From: Capitella teleta
Taxonomy: Eukaryota > Annelida > Polychaeta > Capitellidae
Direction of reading: 5' to 3'
Assembly: GCA_000328365.1 (NCBI GenBank)
Contig: KB302448.1
Span: 65,980 to 129,979 of the forward strand
Length of the DNA: 64,000 nt
Below are positions 26,096 through 37,662 of the stretch, one piece after another. A program made the position numbers and the translations under genes. The notes below the pieces were generated by a model. The model worked only from the letters and a program-made list of their open reading frames with translations, was not told the origin of the DNA and did not search any database. Within the stretch, counting starts at the first letter, position 1, and each line of letters starts with the position of its first letter.

Positions 26096-26557
26096 TATAT
26101 AACCCCAGAAGATGGTGTCTCGCTTTAACGTTAAAGGGGCGGAAAAGTGTGACGTCACCAGGTTGTGTATTTCCACGAAAAGGAAATATAGCTACTAATT
26201 GGGATTTCGGAAAGCACTCACTTTTTGACATTTCTTAATGTAGTACATGTTTTGCCATATAGGCCTAAATAATAATGGTAATAATAGTAATAAAATTTAT
26301 TTTTTCTATTGCATAAAATCCACCAAAGTGCTCTAAAACGCATTTGTTAAATTTTCAAAGTTCTCAACGTGTAGTGAATGAAAATCAACATGAAATGCAA
26401 TCACATAGTAAATTGAATGTTTTAACAATAGGCTCTGTTAAAGAATGACATTTTCAATTATATATTTAATCTGATCATATATACAGTTATTCTGAGTGAT
26501 AAAATTATGCATGTATAACAGTATAAGTGATATGTAGGCCCTATCCTGTTACAGTAT

Positions 26558-26558
<1 letters not shown>

Positions 26559-26593
<35 letters not shown>
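26559..26593. repeat. Poly(A) run, 35 bp
   Basis: A pure A run. A second of similar length lies in the same orientation at 26954-26987. They may be tails of decayed retroposons, but no bodies are recognised. Confidence 0.9.
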
Positions 26594-26598
<5 letters not shown>

Positions 26599-26951
26599 GT
26601 CAGGCTATAGACCACTAGAGTATATATAGACTCTGGCGTTGACAATGTAAAGACTGCATATAGTCGACCACATGACTACATTATGTGTCTAGTATACTAT
26701 TGGTAGAGCAACATCTGCCGCGTCGAAAAGGAGTTGAAGAGAACAGGCTCAGAAAAGTCTCCACGTTGGAATGTATACTATATTTATACTACATTGTATT
26801 AAGTTGCCACATGTACGCATGGTGAACTCATTTTCAGGAAGAAATAAAGTCTGAGCTTTCTCGAAAGCACTCGCACGCATGACCGCCCATCCGTAGAAAC
26901 AGCCGAAAATCACCCCTGCTGCTGAAAACCCGCCTCGACAAGTAATCCTTT

Positions 26952-26989
<38 letters not shown>

Positions 26990-27637
26990 CTTATTTCCTC
27001 CGTATAAATAACCGTATGCATATATAACCCGGCGTGTTATTCACAACCACGTCACCCGTATTTAATTGGAAGGTCAGGTCAGGTAGAAATTTTGAGAGTC
27101 CTTTCATAAGATGCCAACTAGTATTCCCTGCTGCTGTGCTGTCCCTCGTTTCAAAACTAAAATTAGAAAAGGCAAGAAGAGGTTTAGATTTGAAGGGAAT
27201 CAAGGGATATATATAGCATATTATACGTACGTAAACATAATAAAAAGAAGGCCCCACAACAAGCAATTATCAACCCTCCCAAACAGCAAATTACTCCCAT
27301 CTGATAAATCTCGCACTCCTCCCCTGGCCAACAGCCGTCAACGCACTCCTTTCTAGTTCACATGACATAGCACAAAACCCTCCCACGTATCTCAATATTG
27401 GTCTCTCTCTTCTGCTATGGGGATAACTGTTATCTTACGCTTCACTTTGGAATATCTGAGATTAGAGTGAGAAGAAATTCATATACTGTAAGAAAGAAAC
27501 TTTCTGTTTAATCAAAGTGTCATTTCTCCGTCTTCTGCTTCACATATTTCACCTCGGATACGATTCGCCTTGGGTCGCAATGAGTCACTCGTAATTCACC
27601 GAATTATTATGAGTTTCGTGCATGGACTGTATTTTTG

Positions 27638-27760
27638 GGAATTCCCCTACTTTATTATGCACCCCAAAAGGTTATAAATATGCGTGTTGTAAAGCTTTTA
27701 AATTGATACTAGAATCGGACCCAGACGGTAACTTCCTCTTTTTTATGTTTTGCTAAAATT
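27638..27760 (+). promoter_or_regulatory. Putative core promoter of orphan gene A
   Basis: GGAATTCC.CTA.TTTATTATGCA, a TATAAAT box (27673-27679) and GGTAACTTCCTCT recur in the same order at 37141-37260, upstream of paralogue B. Conservation of a TATA-like element between two diverged copies suggests transcription starts near 27705. Confidence 0.55.
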
Positions 27761-28104
27761 GAATTCAGCGCTGTTGCGCTATTTCTTAATTTAAAATGAG
27801 ATTTAGCTTAACAGCTTAATATCCACCTAATCAGCTTTGTGGTAAATATTTATAATTTATTACATTCAGGCTTAAACGAAACCTCATTCTGTCTTTGTTC
27901 AAGACTTGGTGTCACTGCATGGCGCCCAACAAAATTTATTTTCCAAATGAATGAATTCGTAATCATTGATATAATAATTGAATGCTTGTATGATTTTTGT
28001 ATTCTATTTAAAATCAAAACCCTCGCAGTGCACTTAGCGAACGACATTCACTTGTGGATTCTTAGAATTTCATGAGCGCGAAAACGAAAGCGAAAAAACA
28101 AAAA

Positions 28105-28680
28105 CGAAGCATCCAGCATCTACAAATGTGATGAAACTGGTGTCACAACCAAAAACCTAAAGATGCCCTAACACCAAGAGACAAGAAACAAGTGGGATCA
28201 ATCACCTCAGGGGAGAGAGGCGAACTTGTCACGGCAGTCTTCACGACAAACGCTGCGGACATGTCCTACCTCCCATGTTCATATTCCCACGCGTAAATTA
28301 TCGCGAACATTTTATAAATGGAGCAGCCCCGGGATCTATGGGAAAAGCCACACGATCAAGATGGATCAATCAAGAAGTATTTACCGATTACCTCGTACAC
28401 ATTGCCAATCAGACTCGTTGCTCTCGAGAGAGGAGGGTCCTTCTTATCCTCGACAACCACGAATCACATGCTTCATGTCGAGTGACTGACATTGCCAAAG
28501 AGCATGGCATTGTGCTACTTGCCATCCCGCCGCACACTTCACATAAACTGCAACCACTGGACTGCACGGTGTGCAGTCCAATTTTATGCTCAACTTTATG
28601 CTCCAATTTTATGCTCAACTTGCCCCGTCCTCCCCTACAGTACACGGAAGACCGATCAGGAATTAAGGCATAATAAAAGG
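28105..28680 (+). mobile_element. pogo/Tigger-type transposase remnant
   Basis: The plus strand encodes pieces of a pogo-family DDE domain: CDETGVTT near 28130, TSGERGELVTAVFTTNA near 28200-28255, then in another frame (28275-28590) FIFPRVNYREHF, LLILDNHESHA and LAIPPHTSHKLQPLDC. At least two frame changes and an N-terminal truncation make it a pseudogene. No terminal inverted repeats were found. It lies between the promoter and the coding exons of orphan gene A, that is, in its 5' intron. Gene B has no counterpart, so it arrived after the duplication or was lost from B. Confidence 0.85.
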
Positions 28681-28837
28681 AATGGTTTGCCGGCCTTGGT
28701 TTTCTAACCAGATTTTTTTCTTCTTCTTTCTCTTTCATTCTTATACCTGTGTATCCAGTGAACTGTCAACATCACATTCTCACGTGAAACTACTCTGATC
28801 TGAACTCTGAACCTTGACAGAATCGTTCACAATCGGG

Positions 28838-30210
28838 ATGGTAAGTAAACAATTACATGCGTGGACATTCGCTCATTTTTCTGAGGGGAGAATAGTCAGT
28901 GGGGATATCGTGGCGTTCCATTGCAATTATTTAAAATGGTGAATAGATTGGATGGGGTGCGATCGCCATACGTAGTTAACATGTACGTACATGTATATAA
29001 GTTATAAGTTATATCAATCGTATAATTATGCACGCATTCAACTGCATACATCCATGCATGTAGAATCCGGATGGAAGAATGAAAAACAAAAACAAATACA
29101 AAAACAAAAAAAACCCCGAAAACTCATGTTTATCCTTAATTTGATCCTGGTATCTATTATTTAAATTTCCTCTTTTATTTTAAGAATGTCTTAATTTTGC
29201 CATGTCTCTTAGAAATTCTGATTACTTTTGTTATTTTATTCTGCAGATTGCGTCCGTTCCTGCCGTCTTGTCAGCTGCAACAGAAATAGGTATGTCTGCA
29301 ATAATTGCCAGTGAACACCTGAATCAGCATTTCACGTATGTGTATTTCATGATCTCATCTAGTGCCTTTGGCGACTTCTGCAATCCCCTCAATCGTTTCC
29401 GCTTCAGGACCAGTAGGTATATATACCATTCACAATTATTTTGAAGTCTCTGAACCGCATGATATGTTATGTTTTTCAGTGACATTCGTGGGCAGGAGTG
29501 CGTTTTGTCTTCTTTTGAGGTTGATGCGCATCCCGGTGAGCTGAATTTATCTAGGGGCAAGAAAGGTAGTACATAGATGCATGTGGATCATAGATGCATT
29601 ACAAGTTCAACTATATGGTCTACAAACCAATGCACTTTCGGCCCCTGTATTTTATAGTTGATATTTGCGCCTACGTGTAAATATTTGTTAATCATGGATG
29701 AAAATTATTGCATGTACTTACAGTAACACATTCATGTACAGGGTTTTACTTATGCAAATGATTTCGCATTTTGGGGAAATGCAGCGGCTAGGATCCAGGC
29801 CATCTTTGGAATTGATGTCTTGACAGTGAGTTCATAGTGCAATCGATGTATGCCACTTACATTTACCCTATAGCGGGTCTTGTTGTTGAGAGACTGGGCT
29901 TTGGTCTACAATCCGACGATGTACAGGTACTTGGCTGAGTGGGCGAACAGCGTGAGGTTGTTGGCCGACAATTCACGATGCCACATGGGGGTGTGCACCA
30001 CCTGCTTGAGAAGCCTCATGCGAAGCGTCCCGGGAGCGGATTGGGTGATGTCTTACTTAGGTAGGGAAATCATCGGATTCTCATCGTGCCATTCTAGTAT
30101 TCTAAAGTGAAATAATTTAACTTTTAAGACAACAAAGCCAAATATGATCACTTGAGACTTTTATTAGACTCACTTTCTTTATTTTCTTCTCTTTGTTTTC
30201 AGGGATGTGA
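28838..30210 (+). CDS. Orphan gene A (small Cys-motif protein, tandem paralogue of B)
   Basis: Seven exons: 28838-28840, 29247-29289, 29363-29416, 29480-29535, 29742-29825, 29874-30060, 30203-30210. They sum to 435 nt, or 144 residues, and stay in frame. The first exon contributes only the ATG. Exons 2 and 3 encode similar hydrophobic S-x-P-x-(V/I)-(L/V)-S-A modules (SVPAVLSAA, AIPSIVSAS). Exon 4 gives VTFVGRSAFCLLL, exon 5 GFTYANDFAFWGNAA, and exon 6 WALVYNPTMYRYLAEWANS followed by a cysteine cluster CHMGVCTTC. The sequence matches gene B exon by exon, with identical exon lengths for exons 2, 4 and 5. AATAAA occurs at 30387-30392 in the terminal exon. I recognise no family; no function is assigned. 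Conservation of frame and splice sites between paralogues argues for a real protein. Confidence 0.75.
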
Positions 30211-30386
30211 TGTCTTGTCCTCAATGGCTGTTCGACGATACCGATCCTCTGGTTGCTTACAACCACCCAGAAAAGTTATTAATTCTAACAGTTTACTCCA
30301 GATCATGTTAATACTTATAACACGTAGTACCAACAATAGCCCTTTACAGCAGTAACTTTTGTTCTTCTTGTTTCCATCTTTGCTAA

Positions 30387-30392
30387 AATAAA
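30387..30392 (+). promoter_or_regulatory. Polyadenylation signal of orphan gene A
   Basis: AATAAA about 184 bp into the terminal exon. Gene B has AATAAA at a similar distance (39414). Confidence 0.55.
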
Positions 30393-30900
30393 TATCTTTA
30401 ATTGAATTGAGTAATGCCAGTGTTGCCTCGTTTCATAATGTACCGCACGAATTAAATTATTAGTTATTACAAGTGAATATTTGATGCGCTGAACATCCTT
30501 TTTAATATCGAAATCTGGCCAGTTACAGGCAGAAGTGTATATCAATGTGTCATTATCATATAATACAATTTACAAACCTCCTTTTTGTAACGGAATAGTT
30601 ATACAATATCTCATGCATAATATTAATTGCAATGGATTGTCAATGCTTCTTTACCATCGATGTCTTAGCTAGCTCATCTGAATGAAGTCGCCCAATATGA
30701 TTGCGCAACAACACAATGCGCGTGTTTTTAGCTACACAGGAGCCACGTGGGTTTCTCGTCGAATTAGATTCTCAGCATTGCAGATTGTCAAGGGTCAAGG
30801 GTCAGGGGTCAAGGAAGGCTATAAATGAGGATCCCAAGGGAGGAACGTGTCGTAGTTCGCAGTTCAAAAGTAAAAAAAAAAGTCAAAAGCAGTTTATTGG

Positions 30901-30950
30901 NNNNNNNNNNNNNNNNNNNNNNNNNNNNNNNNNNNNNNNNNNNNNNNNNN
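30901..30950. other. Assembly gap (50 N)
   Basis: Fifty N characters. Any open frame across it is meaningless. Its true size is unknown. Confidence 1.
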
Positions 30951-31270
30951 TTAGGGCCATTTGTACCGAATCGAATGAAATGAGCATGTCAAGCGCAACC
31001 CGGGCAGTGAATACCAAGTGCTCTGTCTGGTGGCAACGTTGTAGAGACTATCGTTTTTCGTGAAAAAATCCTGAAAAGGAGACGAGAGACGATTGCTATG
31101 GTGTATGTAGAGGATCATCAGTGTTTGTAATTGGTAGATTTGGTTAAGTTTGAGAATTGAATGCTGGGAAAATAAAGGGTCCGTCTGGACGCGATAGTTA
31201 GAGTTTGTACAGATACGAAGCGCTTTCTTTTGGATGGTTATTAAAGTGGCTACTTGAGATGGATATGTGC
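30951..31270 (-). mobile_element. CR1/L2-like LINE fragment, C-terminal region
   Basis: The minus strand encodes IQKKALRICT, DPLFSQHSILKL and IYQLQ, the conserved segment after the RT palm in CR1/L2-type LINEs. A WYSLPG-type tail near 30980 follows. The fragment abuts the assembly gap, so its other end is unknown. Frames are disrupted. Confidence 0.7.
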
Positions 31271-31573
31271 CCCCAAATTTTCACTTTATAAATATGTCCC
31301 TGTTTGATAGAATCCAATGAAATGAGTGGAAGTGAACGAGGAGAGCCTATTGGTTTATTCGGCAGTATGCTACAAAATAATTACCTTAGTTTGTGGTCTT
31401 TCAATTACTGTTTCATGGAAATTTCCGTTGTGAAAAACAGATTAAAGGGAGGGAGAACTGGTTAAAAATGGACTTTGAGTCGTTATTTGATGCACCAAAG
31501 ATGATTCTTATACCTGGCCCACACAAGGAATATCATCGCTAACGATTTCGCGGGAGATATAATGCTAATTAGG

Positions 31574-34500
31574 CATTGTCTAACGAGCAGACGACGCCAC
31601 AGCACCAGTCTGTCTCGTAGATCGTGGAACTCATCTTCAATTTTGAAGAGGGAAGTGAGCACGCGAAAGAAAATAGTCCGACATTTGTGCTCGTGTTTTA
31701 AATGTAATTTGACATTTAAATGTTATTAATACGTATTTGAAAAACTAATAATATATTTATGATTCGACACATTGTATTAATTATGTGAAATTTGATTCCT
31801 TTCATGCACTCAAAATTAGGCAATATCCATACGCAAAGTGTAAACATTAGCACGTGTTGTGCGTTTGACAGCTGTAAACTTACACTCGCTTGGACAATGT
31901 TCGGAATATTTTCTTCAGAAGAACTCATTTTTCGTGTTGTGTAAGTGCGAAAAAGGGATAAAAGACCTGTTCTTTTCCACGATTAGCATAATTCCTACAC
32001 CAGAATATTGATATGATATAATTATGTACAAGTACACCATGTACATGTAGAATGAAGTTAGTCGTGTTTAACTAATGTTGAAGCATCAGCACAATTATCA
32101 CAAGGTAATTTTGATTTTAATAGCCTTTTATTGTTTCATAGCAGCATAAAATTATCTCTAGATTCTAGGATGGGAAGGGAGGGGGTGGTAGCTAATCTGT
32201 CAACTTAATATATAGGCATAACCACACTGTAGCACAGGACTGCAATCTCTACAATTGTTGCTGCCATCAACGGTTTTGAATTTCCAAGTTTGAGGTGCAG
32301 AAAGTGACAGTGAACATTACTGTCTGTGACACATATTATTATTAATTTTTTTTTCATAGCTGTGAATTACGATTCGTGAAAACTCCTGCGTGTCTTCGCT
32401 CATCTGATACTCATCAGAAAAATGTTTTATTCAATCTTTGCAGTGATTGCACGCATACAAGTAAACAACTTATGAGCTTCAGTAAATATAGCAAAGAATT
32501 ACATGAACACAATTTAAATAGTTTATTGAGATACCGAAATATAAACTAAAGAGATGAATTAAGCAATTACAGATGGCATTGAGTGACAACATGTACAAAA
32601 TTTAAATCGTTCAAGTAGCTTAAGTCATAAAGGCACGTTAACAAATCTGAAGATGAATCAACGCAAGTCATATGTAGATCCAGTTATGCCTCATGAAATC
32701 ATGATAGAGATGGACATTTTCACAATGACACATAATACTAGTAGGTAGAATTTTGTAGAGACCCTAACGAGATTTGCATGATCAGGCGTCCAATATGGCT
32801 GTAATCTCAGCATCTTGGTTCTAGGAATCTAGAACAGTACGTAAGAAATGGAGCAGCAGGTAGCAAGAATTTGGAGTGAGTCACACTGATCAAGACATTC
32901 TCAATTTTGCCGCAGAAGACAAGATGTTTCTTCGTCATGTACAACTTCTAATTTCTGTATCTTGATGAGTGATGGAAATACATATTTCAGTGATGAAAAA
33001 TCTGAAATATTAAATTTTTCTTTCAAAATAAATGAAATGAGTCAAATTATAGGAATTTACTTCAATATAGTTGATTCTGGATTGCCACAGGGAAATAAGG
33101 TCGACTTGCTGAATAACAGACAGAGACTGTTGTAAATTCATAAGACCTTGCCTAGCTGTACGTATGGGAGTAATGCCGTACACGCCAGAGATGTGTCGTC
33201 ATCTGAGTGCATCATACAGGTGCCTGAAAAAAAGAAGAAAATCAGAATATTAAATAAATTTTTATGGTTATAATTCATTCATGACTATGATAGATTTCAA
33301 ACCCAGGGTAACTTGAAAGGTGAGATATGCAACTTGATTGTATTTCTTTTCAAAATAAAAATAAAAATAATAATAGTAAATAAGGACCAAGTTTAATTAC
33401 ATTAAAAATGATGGTGTTTGAAATAAGAAAGGACGAACTAGGAGAGTCTCTTATTCCTTCGATGAGACACTGTCGCAGGGGGGGTGTCCTCTCAGCTTCT
33501 ATCAAGATCAACTATATTATCGCCCATATAGCATGAATTCGTCACCTCAGACCAGAGATATGATAAGATATAGATGAAGCATTCTATTGTAATTTTGGCC
33601 TCGCGGATGGATTAAGTCATCCGGATGCGTTAGATTGTTGAGTTATTTGCAACAGGAAGTTTTAATTGTTATCCAGCTGGGTTAGATTGTTGAGTCAAGG
33701 AAATAATTACGAAATATCGCGAGATATCGCGAAATATCGCGAGTTATTCACTCAACTCTCACACACAAGTCTCATGAAATTAAAGAGCTATTCATATATC
33801 CAGCAACAATACATCTAAATAGTTTTTATTAATCTGGGTCATTTATTGAAATGTTATTTTCAGACAGTTTCTAAAGACTTATTGAGCAGTTCGTGCGTTA
33901 CAAATCGTTTCAATAGGCTTTATTTTTATATTCATGCGGATCATGAGAGTTCATGGCAACTTTAAAGTTGTGGAATGTAAGCTGTGAATAACGTTGCCGA
34001 TTTCTTGTCGGTTTAATCATTTGTTCCACACTGATTAGCCAAGCAAGACCATGACTGAAGCATCGTGTTATTATTGGATATGCACATGTCCTTATGCTAA
34101 GACTATGCATTCAGCCGACGAGCATGGCGCACTGGCCCATTCGGGGTTACTAGATCAGTTACTTAGTGAGTGAGTGAGTGATTGGGGTTTTACGGCTCCA
34201 CCCAACCCGTTCGGGTGATACGGGCGCCAGAACAGAAGGCCCGGGACCGGGGTTTCCCCCTACTCTTATCGATAAATCCCAAGGGTTCTTTATCCTGCAT
34301 ACCACCATAGACAGTAGTACACAGCGCCCGGCCTTGTTACGCAGTTGGGCAGCACTGCAGAGTCACCGAAGAATTACAATTGTAATTCACAATCATAACG
34401 CCCGTAGCCTGATCGGGTCTCGAACCCGGGACCTCGACCCCCACGGTCGGCATAGGATTGTAGTCAGCGGTTTAACCCACTGCGCTATCCGGTGCCCCTC

Positions 34501-35950
34501 AGTTACTTAGTGATAATATTTGAGGTGTTATTGTGTGCAAGTCATTATACAAAACAGAAGAACTTTATATAACGACTCAATAATTATCACAAGAGTATGC
34601 TTAACAACACCAACGCAATTGGCAGGAATCAGATAACCCATTTTTGTTAATCCTCGGTTCCAGTTGGATTTTGATTCTAAATAGTCTTGCTCTGACCCAA
34701 CGATGTTAAAGCATTAAAAATGCCTTGTAACGACATAATCCAGTGATTAACATATAAATTACTGTACCGTTTAATTAGTCGCTCATATGACTATTTCATT
34801 GATTCCGTTCGTTGGAAGAAGGCCTCTGACAAACTTTGATCGGCATTGATAATTTTGCACTGTATAATTAATTGAATAGATGAAGTCACTGCGCCTTTGT
34901 TTAAGGTTGAGACATGGCAATCTGGTCGTTTGCAAATTAATTGCAATGAGGCCTATGGATTTATTACCAATAAAGCACCAACTTCCGAGACACTGAGCTT
35001 TGTTTTGAAAAGAAAATGTTATACATGTACTTTCTTCACTCCTCTAGCGGCGCCAGTGAATCGGCGTTGAAAGCTGATGAATGAAAACGACATAGCTTTG
35101 AAATCCAAGAGCTGTCTATTGCCCTGCGGAGAGTTATCAAAAAATAAGCTACGCTACAGTAAGTAAAGTAAAATTCCCTGGGAGAAGCATATGCCAAATT
35201 CCTTCCGTCTTTTAACCACACACTTCTTGATTCATCACACCGCACTATTTAGTGACTCAATATTACCGTCAAAATACTGTTAAACTTGATTTGTGACTGA
35301 GTGAATATTACTAGCGAAATTCGTAGGTATTTCTAATCAATAGTTCATGTCATTTAAGTATTCAAATAAAGCTAAATAACCTCCATCTCGACCTCTTTCG
35401 TCTTTTGTACTTTTCTTCTGGATTGGAAATTCCTTTGAATATATAACTCAATCACATGCACTTCCAATTACACTCTTCCCTGCTTTTGAGACTTCAGGAT
35501 CAAATCATAATGCATAATACAAAAAAAATTTACTTGTATATGAAAGAACTTTAAGTCATGGTCTACTTTAACGGCGGAACGAAATGCCTTTGCACCACGT
35601 TTCCGCCGCTTTACCGATACGCTTGACTGCGTGCCGGGGTTTCGAGGCTCATGCGTGGTCTAACTGTTATACTAGGTCTATGATTTCCACGCCTTAAGAA
35701 ATATTTAATTGAAAGCGCTAATTATTATATTCAAATTTCTCGTGTTATTGAATCCATGAAACGTTCAAATCACCTGAAATCTGTAAATTTCTCTTTTCTC
35801 AGCTGATTCGATCGCTGAGTGCACGCCATTGTAAAAGTTGCAGATGAGCGACAATAAGCAAAGTAGATCTGTCGTCTGCATGATTACCCAGAACCCCTTG
35901 CGAGTTATGACACAGTTCGGTCGGAGCGGCCAACTGAGTGTTACACAATG
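31574..35950. mobile_element. 4.4 kb insertion with 10-bp target duplication (Mutator-like candidate)
   Basis: The insert interrupts the MITE exactly. GCTAATTAGG occurs on both sides (31564-31573, 35951-35960), and the MITE copy at 56539 has it only once. The ends form a short inverted repeat, CATTGTCTAAC against CATTGTGTAAC. A 9-11 bp duplication is the mark of MULE-type transposases, but no transposase frame is visible within. Its interior carries a SINE copy (34170-34499) and otherwise AT-rich non-coding sequence, so it may be a non-autonomous or gene-fragment-free derivative. Confidence 0.7.
34170..34499 (-). mobile_element. tRNA-derived SINE, copy 3
   Basis: The best preserved of three copies. 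The minus-strand head reads GGGGCACCGGATAGCGCAG, the A-box block is TAGCGCAGTGGG and the B-box block is GGTTCGAGACC. A 14-bp target duplication CAGTTACTTAGTGA flanks it (34156-34169, 34500-34513). It lies within the 4.4 kb insertion, so it is younger than that insertion or travelled in with it. Confidence 0.85.
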
Positions 35951-36513
35951 GCTAATTAGGCGTGACGTCAATCGCTGTAATGAAACACAGAGTTGCCCAT
36001 CTTTTACGATGGGCCTCGTCATATCAGCGTGTCCTGCGACTAAACCCCTGGATATTTTTTTATTTTCTTTTCGGAAATATTTAGAATAATCATTTTGCCA
36101 CCAGTCAGGCGCGAAAAAAAAATATTTTTCGCTATTTTTCCTATTTTAACAAGCGATTTTCTAGGACACCTACCATGTTTCTCATCCTGAAACAGTAAAA
36201 AGGTCAGCCAGATCTTCGTTTCGTAAACAACAAAGATGTCCTTTTATGGCGAAGATGATCTGCTCTGATTGGCTGAAATCGATAGCTTCACGAGGGGAAC
36301 GGGACCAATCACGGCAAGCCTTCAGCTGACGTTTGCCTCCTATACTTCGTAATGGAAGCCATTCTCCCATAGGCCCTATGCTAACCCCGATATTCGAAAT
36401 GCATTATTTCCTTACGCTTGCATCCAGGCATGGTGTTTTTGGCAAGGAATGCTATCAATTGGTGCTATGAGTCAATAGAACATCACTTAAAATTCAGTTC
36501 CCCATCCCTTTAA

Positions 36514-37135
36514 CGGTTAAAAGGAAATCATTGGATGGTCAATCGGATTGTGGTCGCGACAACGCTCCAAGTGCGTTTTCGAAAAGAGCGACAAAAACAC
36601 GTTATATTAATAATCACGTGATTAAGCGTAAAATATCACATGGATCAGTGATGATCTTCACAACGTATGACTGTTTAGCTTGTGCTGTTTTTTTTTGTTT
36701 TTGTTTTTTGTTTTTTTTGTTTTGTTTTTTTTCATTGTCGTCGCATTTTTCTTTTACTTTTTCTGATTCTAAATGTATATACGCGCTACTTTAAGGGCTT
36801 TTGAGAGTTTCTTTTGTGTTTCATTATATATATGTACGTATGCGACAGTGGAGTCATGAACCATGCGCAATAAAGGACTTGCAAGCATAACTCCCATGCT
36901 TAGAAACCGAGAAAATAAACCATCTGTCAGTCTGTTATAACCGACTGAAATAACCATATATTATTTCTTTGTTATAACGCTTCCACAACTACTCGAAATA
37001 ACCGTACGAGCTTTTATCCACATATAACCATCACGCATTTATTACCTATATACACCATCGACTCAGATGGAATTCCAAGTACATATACGTAATAAGGATA
37101 TTGATTAACAGCGTGCTGGGGTTACTCCTGACCTC
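36514..37135. other. Intergenic, no gene recognised
   Basis: AT-rich, with T-rich low-complexity sequence at about 36688-36735. I found no exon or mobile-element end here. Confidence 0.4.
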
Positions 37136-37140
37136 TCGTT

Positions 37141-37260
37141 TTGGAATTCCTCTAATTTATTATGCATCCAAGGGTTTATACGTGCGCCATTATTACCGTT
37201 CATTGCTTGCTTTGAACCCTGGTGGTAAGTTGGTAACTTCCTCTCGTTGATATTGTATTT
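37141..37260 (+). promoter_or_regulatory. Putative core promoter of orphan gene B
   Basis: This is the homologue of 27638-27760. It shares GGAATTCC, TTTATTATGCA, a TATA-like GGGTTTATACGTG (about 37172-37184) and GGTAACTTCCTCT in the same order. The duplication therefore included regulatory DNA, not just exons. Confidence 0.5.
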
Positions 37261-37537
37261 AAATTCATCTAAACAGGTCTGTCAGTACTTTGCATAGTAA
37301 ATAGGACCACGTAATTTAATTCAGAGTTATAATCAGTTACATTTAGTTTCGCTTCAAATTCTCTTTAATCAATACAGGAAGAAGACGCTAATTTGTGCAG
37401 ATTGGATCTTCGTGTGCGTCTTCTTTGTTCTACAATTGAAAAACTCTTTTTTTTTTTTTCTTCTTCTTCTTAATTCCCCTCTTCTTTGCAAACCGACGTG
37501 TTAAACATCTGAGCTGATCCACATTTCTCCATCGTTG

Positions 37538-37570
<33 letters not shown>

Positions 37571-37662
37571 ACTTGTTTTTCCTTCCAGATTTACACACCA
37601 TTGTAGAGCTGTGTTTAAAACGCAACTAACTATAAACGGAACTACTGACCGAAGAAGTTAAA

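Larger units (their letters stand above)
31446..36509 (-). mobile_element. TTAA-flanked MITE (copy A), split by a 4.4 kb insertion
   Basis: The two parts, 31446-31573 and 35961-36509, together correspond to the uninterrupted copy at 56539-57234, in opposite orientation. The outer ends are AGGGAGGGAGAACTG and the complement of AGGGATGGGGAACTG, flanked by TTAA at 31442-31445 and 36510-36513. It totals about 677 bp without the insert. No ORF is shared by the copies, so it is non-autonomous. Confidence 0.85.

Noticed and set aside
26559-26987. Two poly(A) runs considered as ends of a retroposed gene copy
   Set aside because: The sequence between and before them shows no gene body, SINE head or target duplication.
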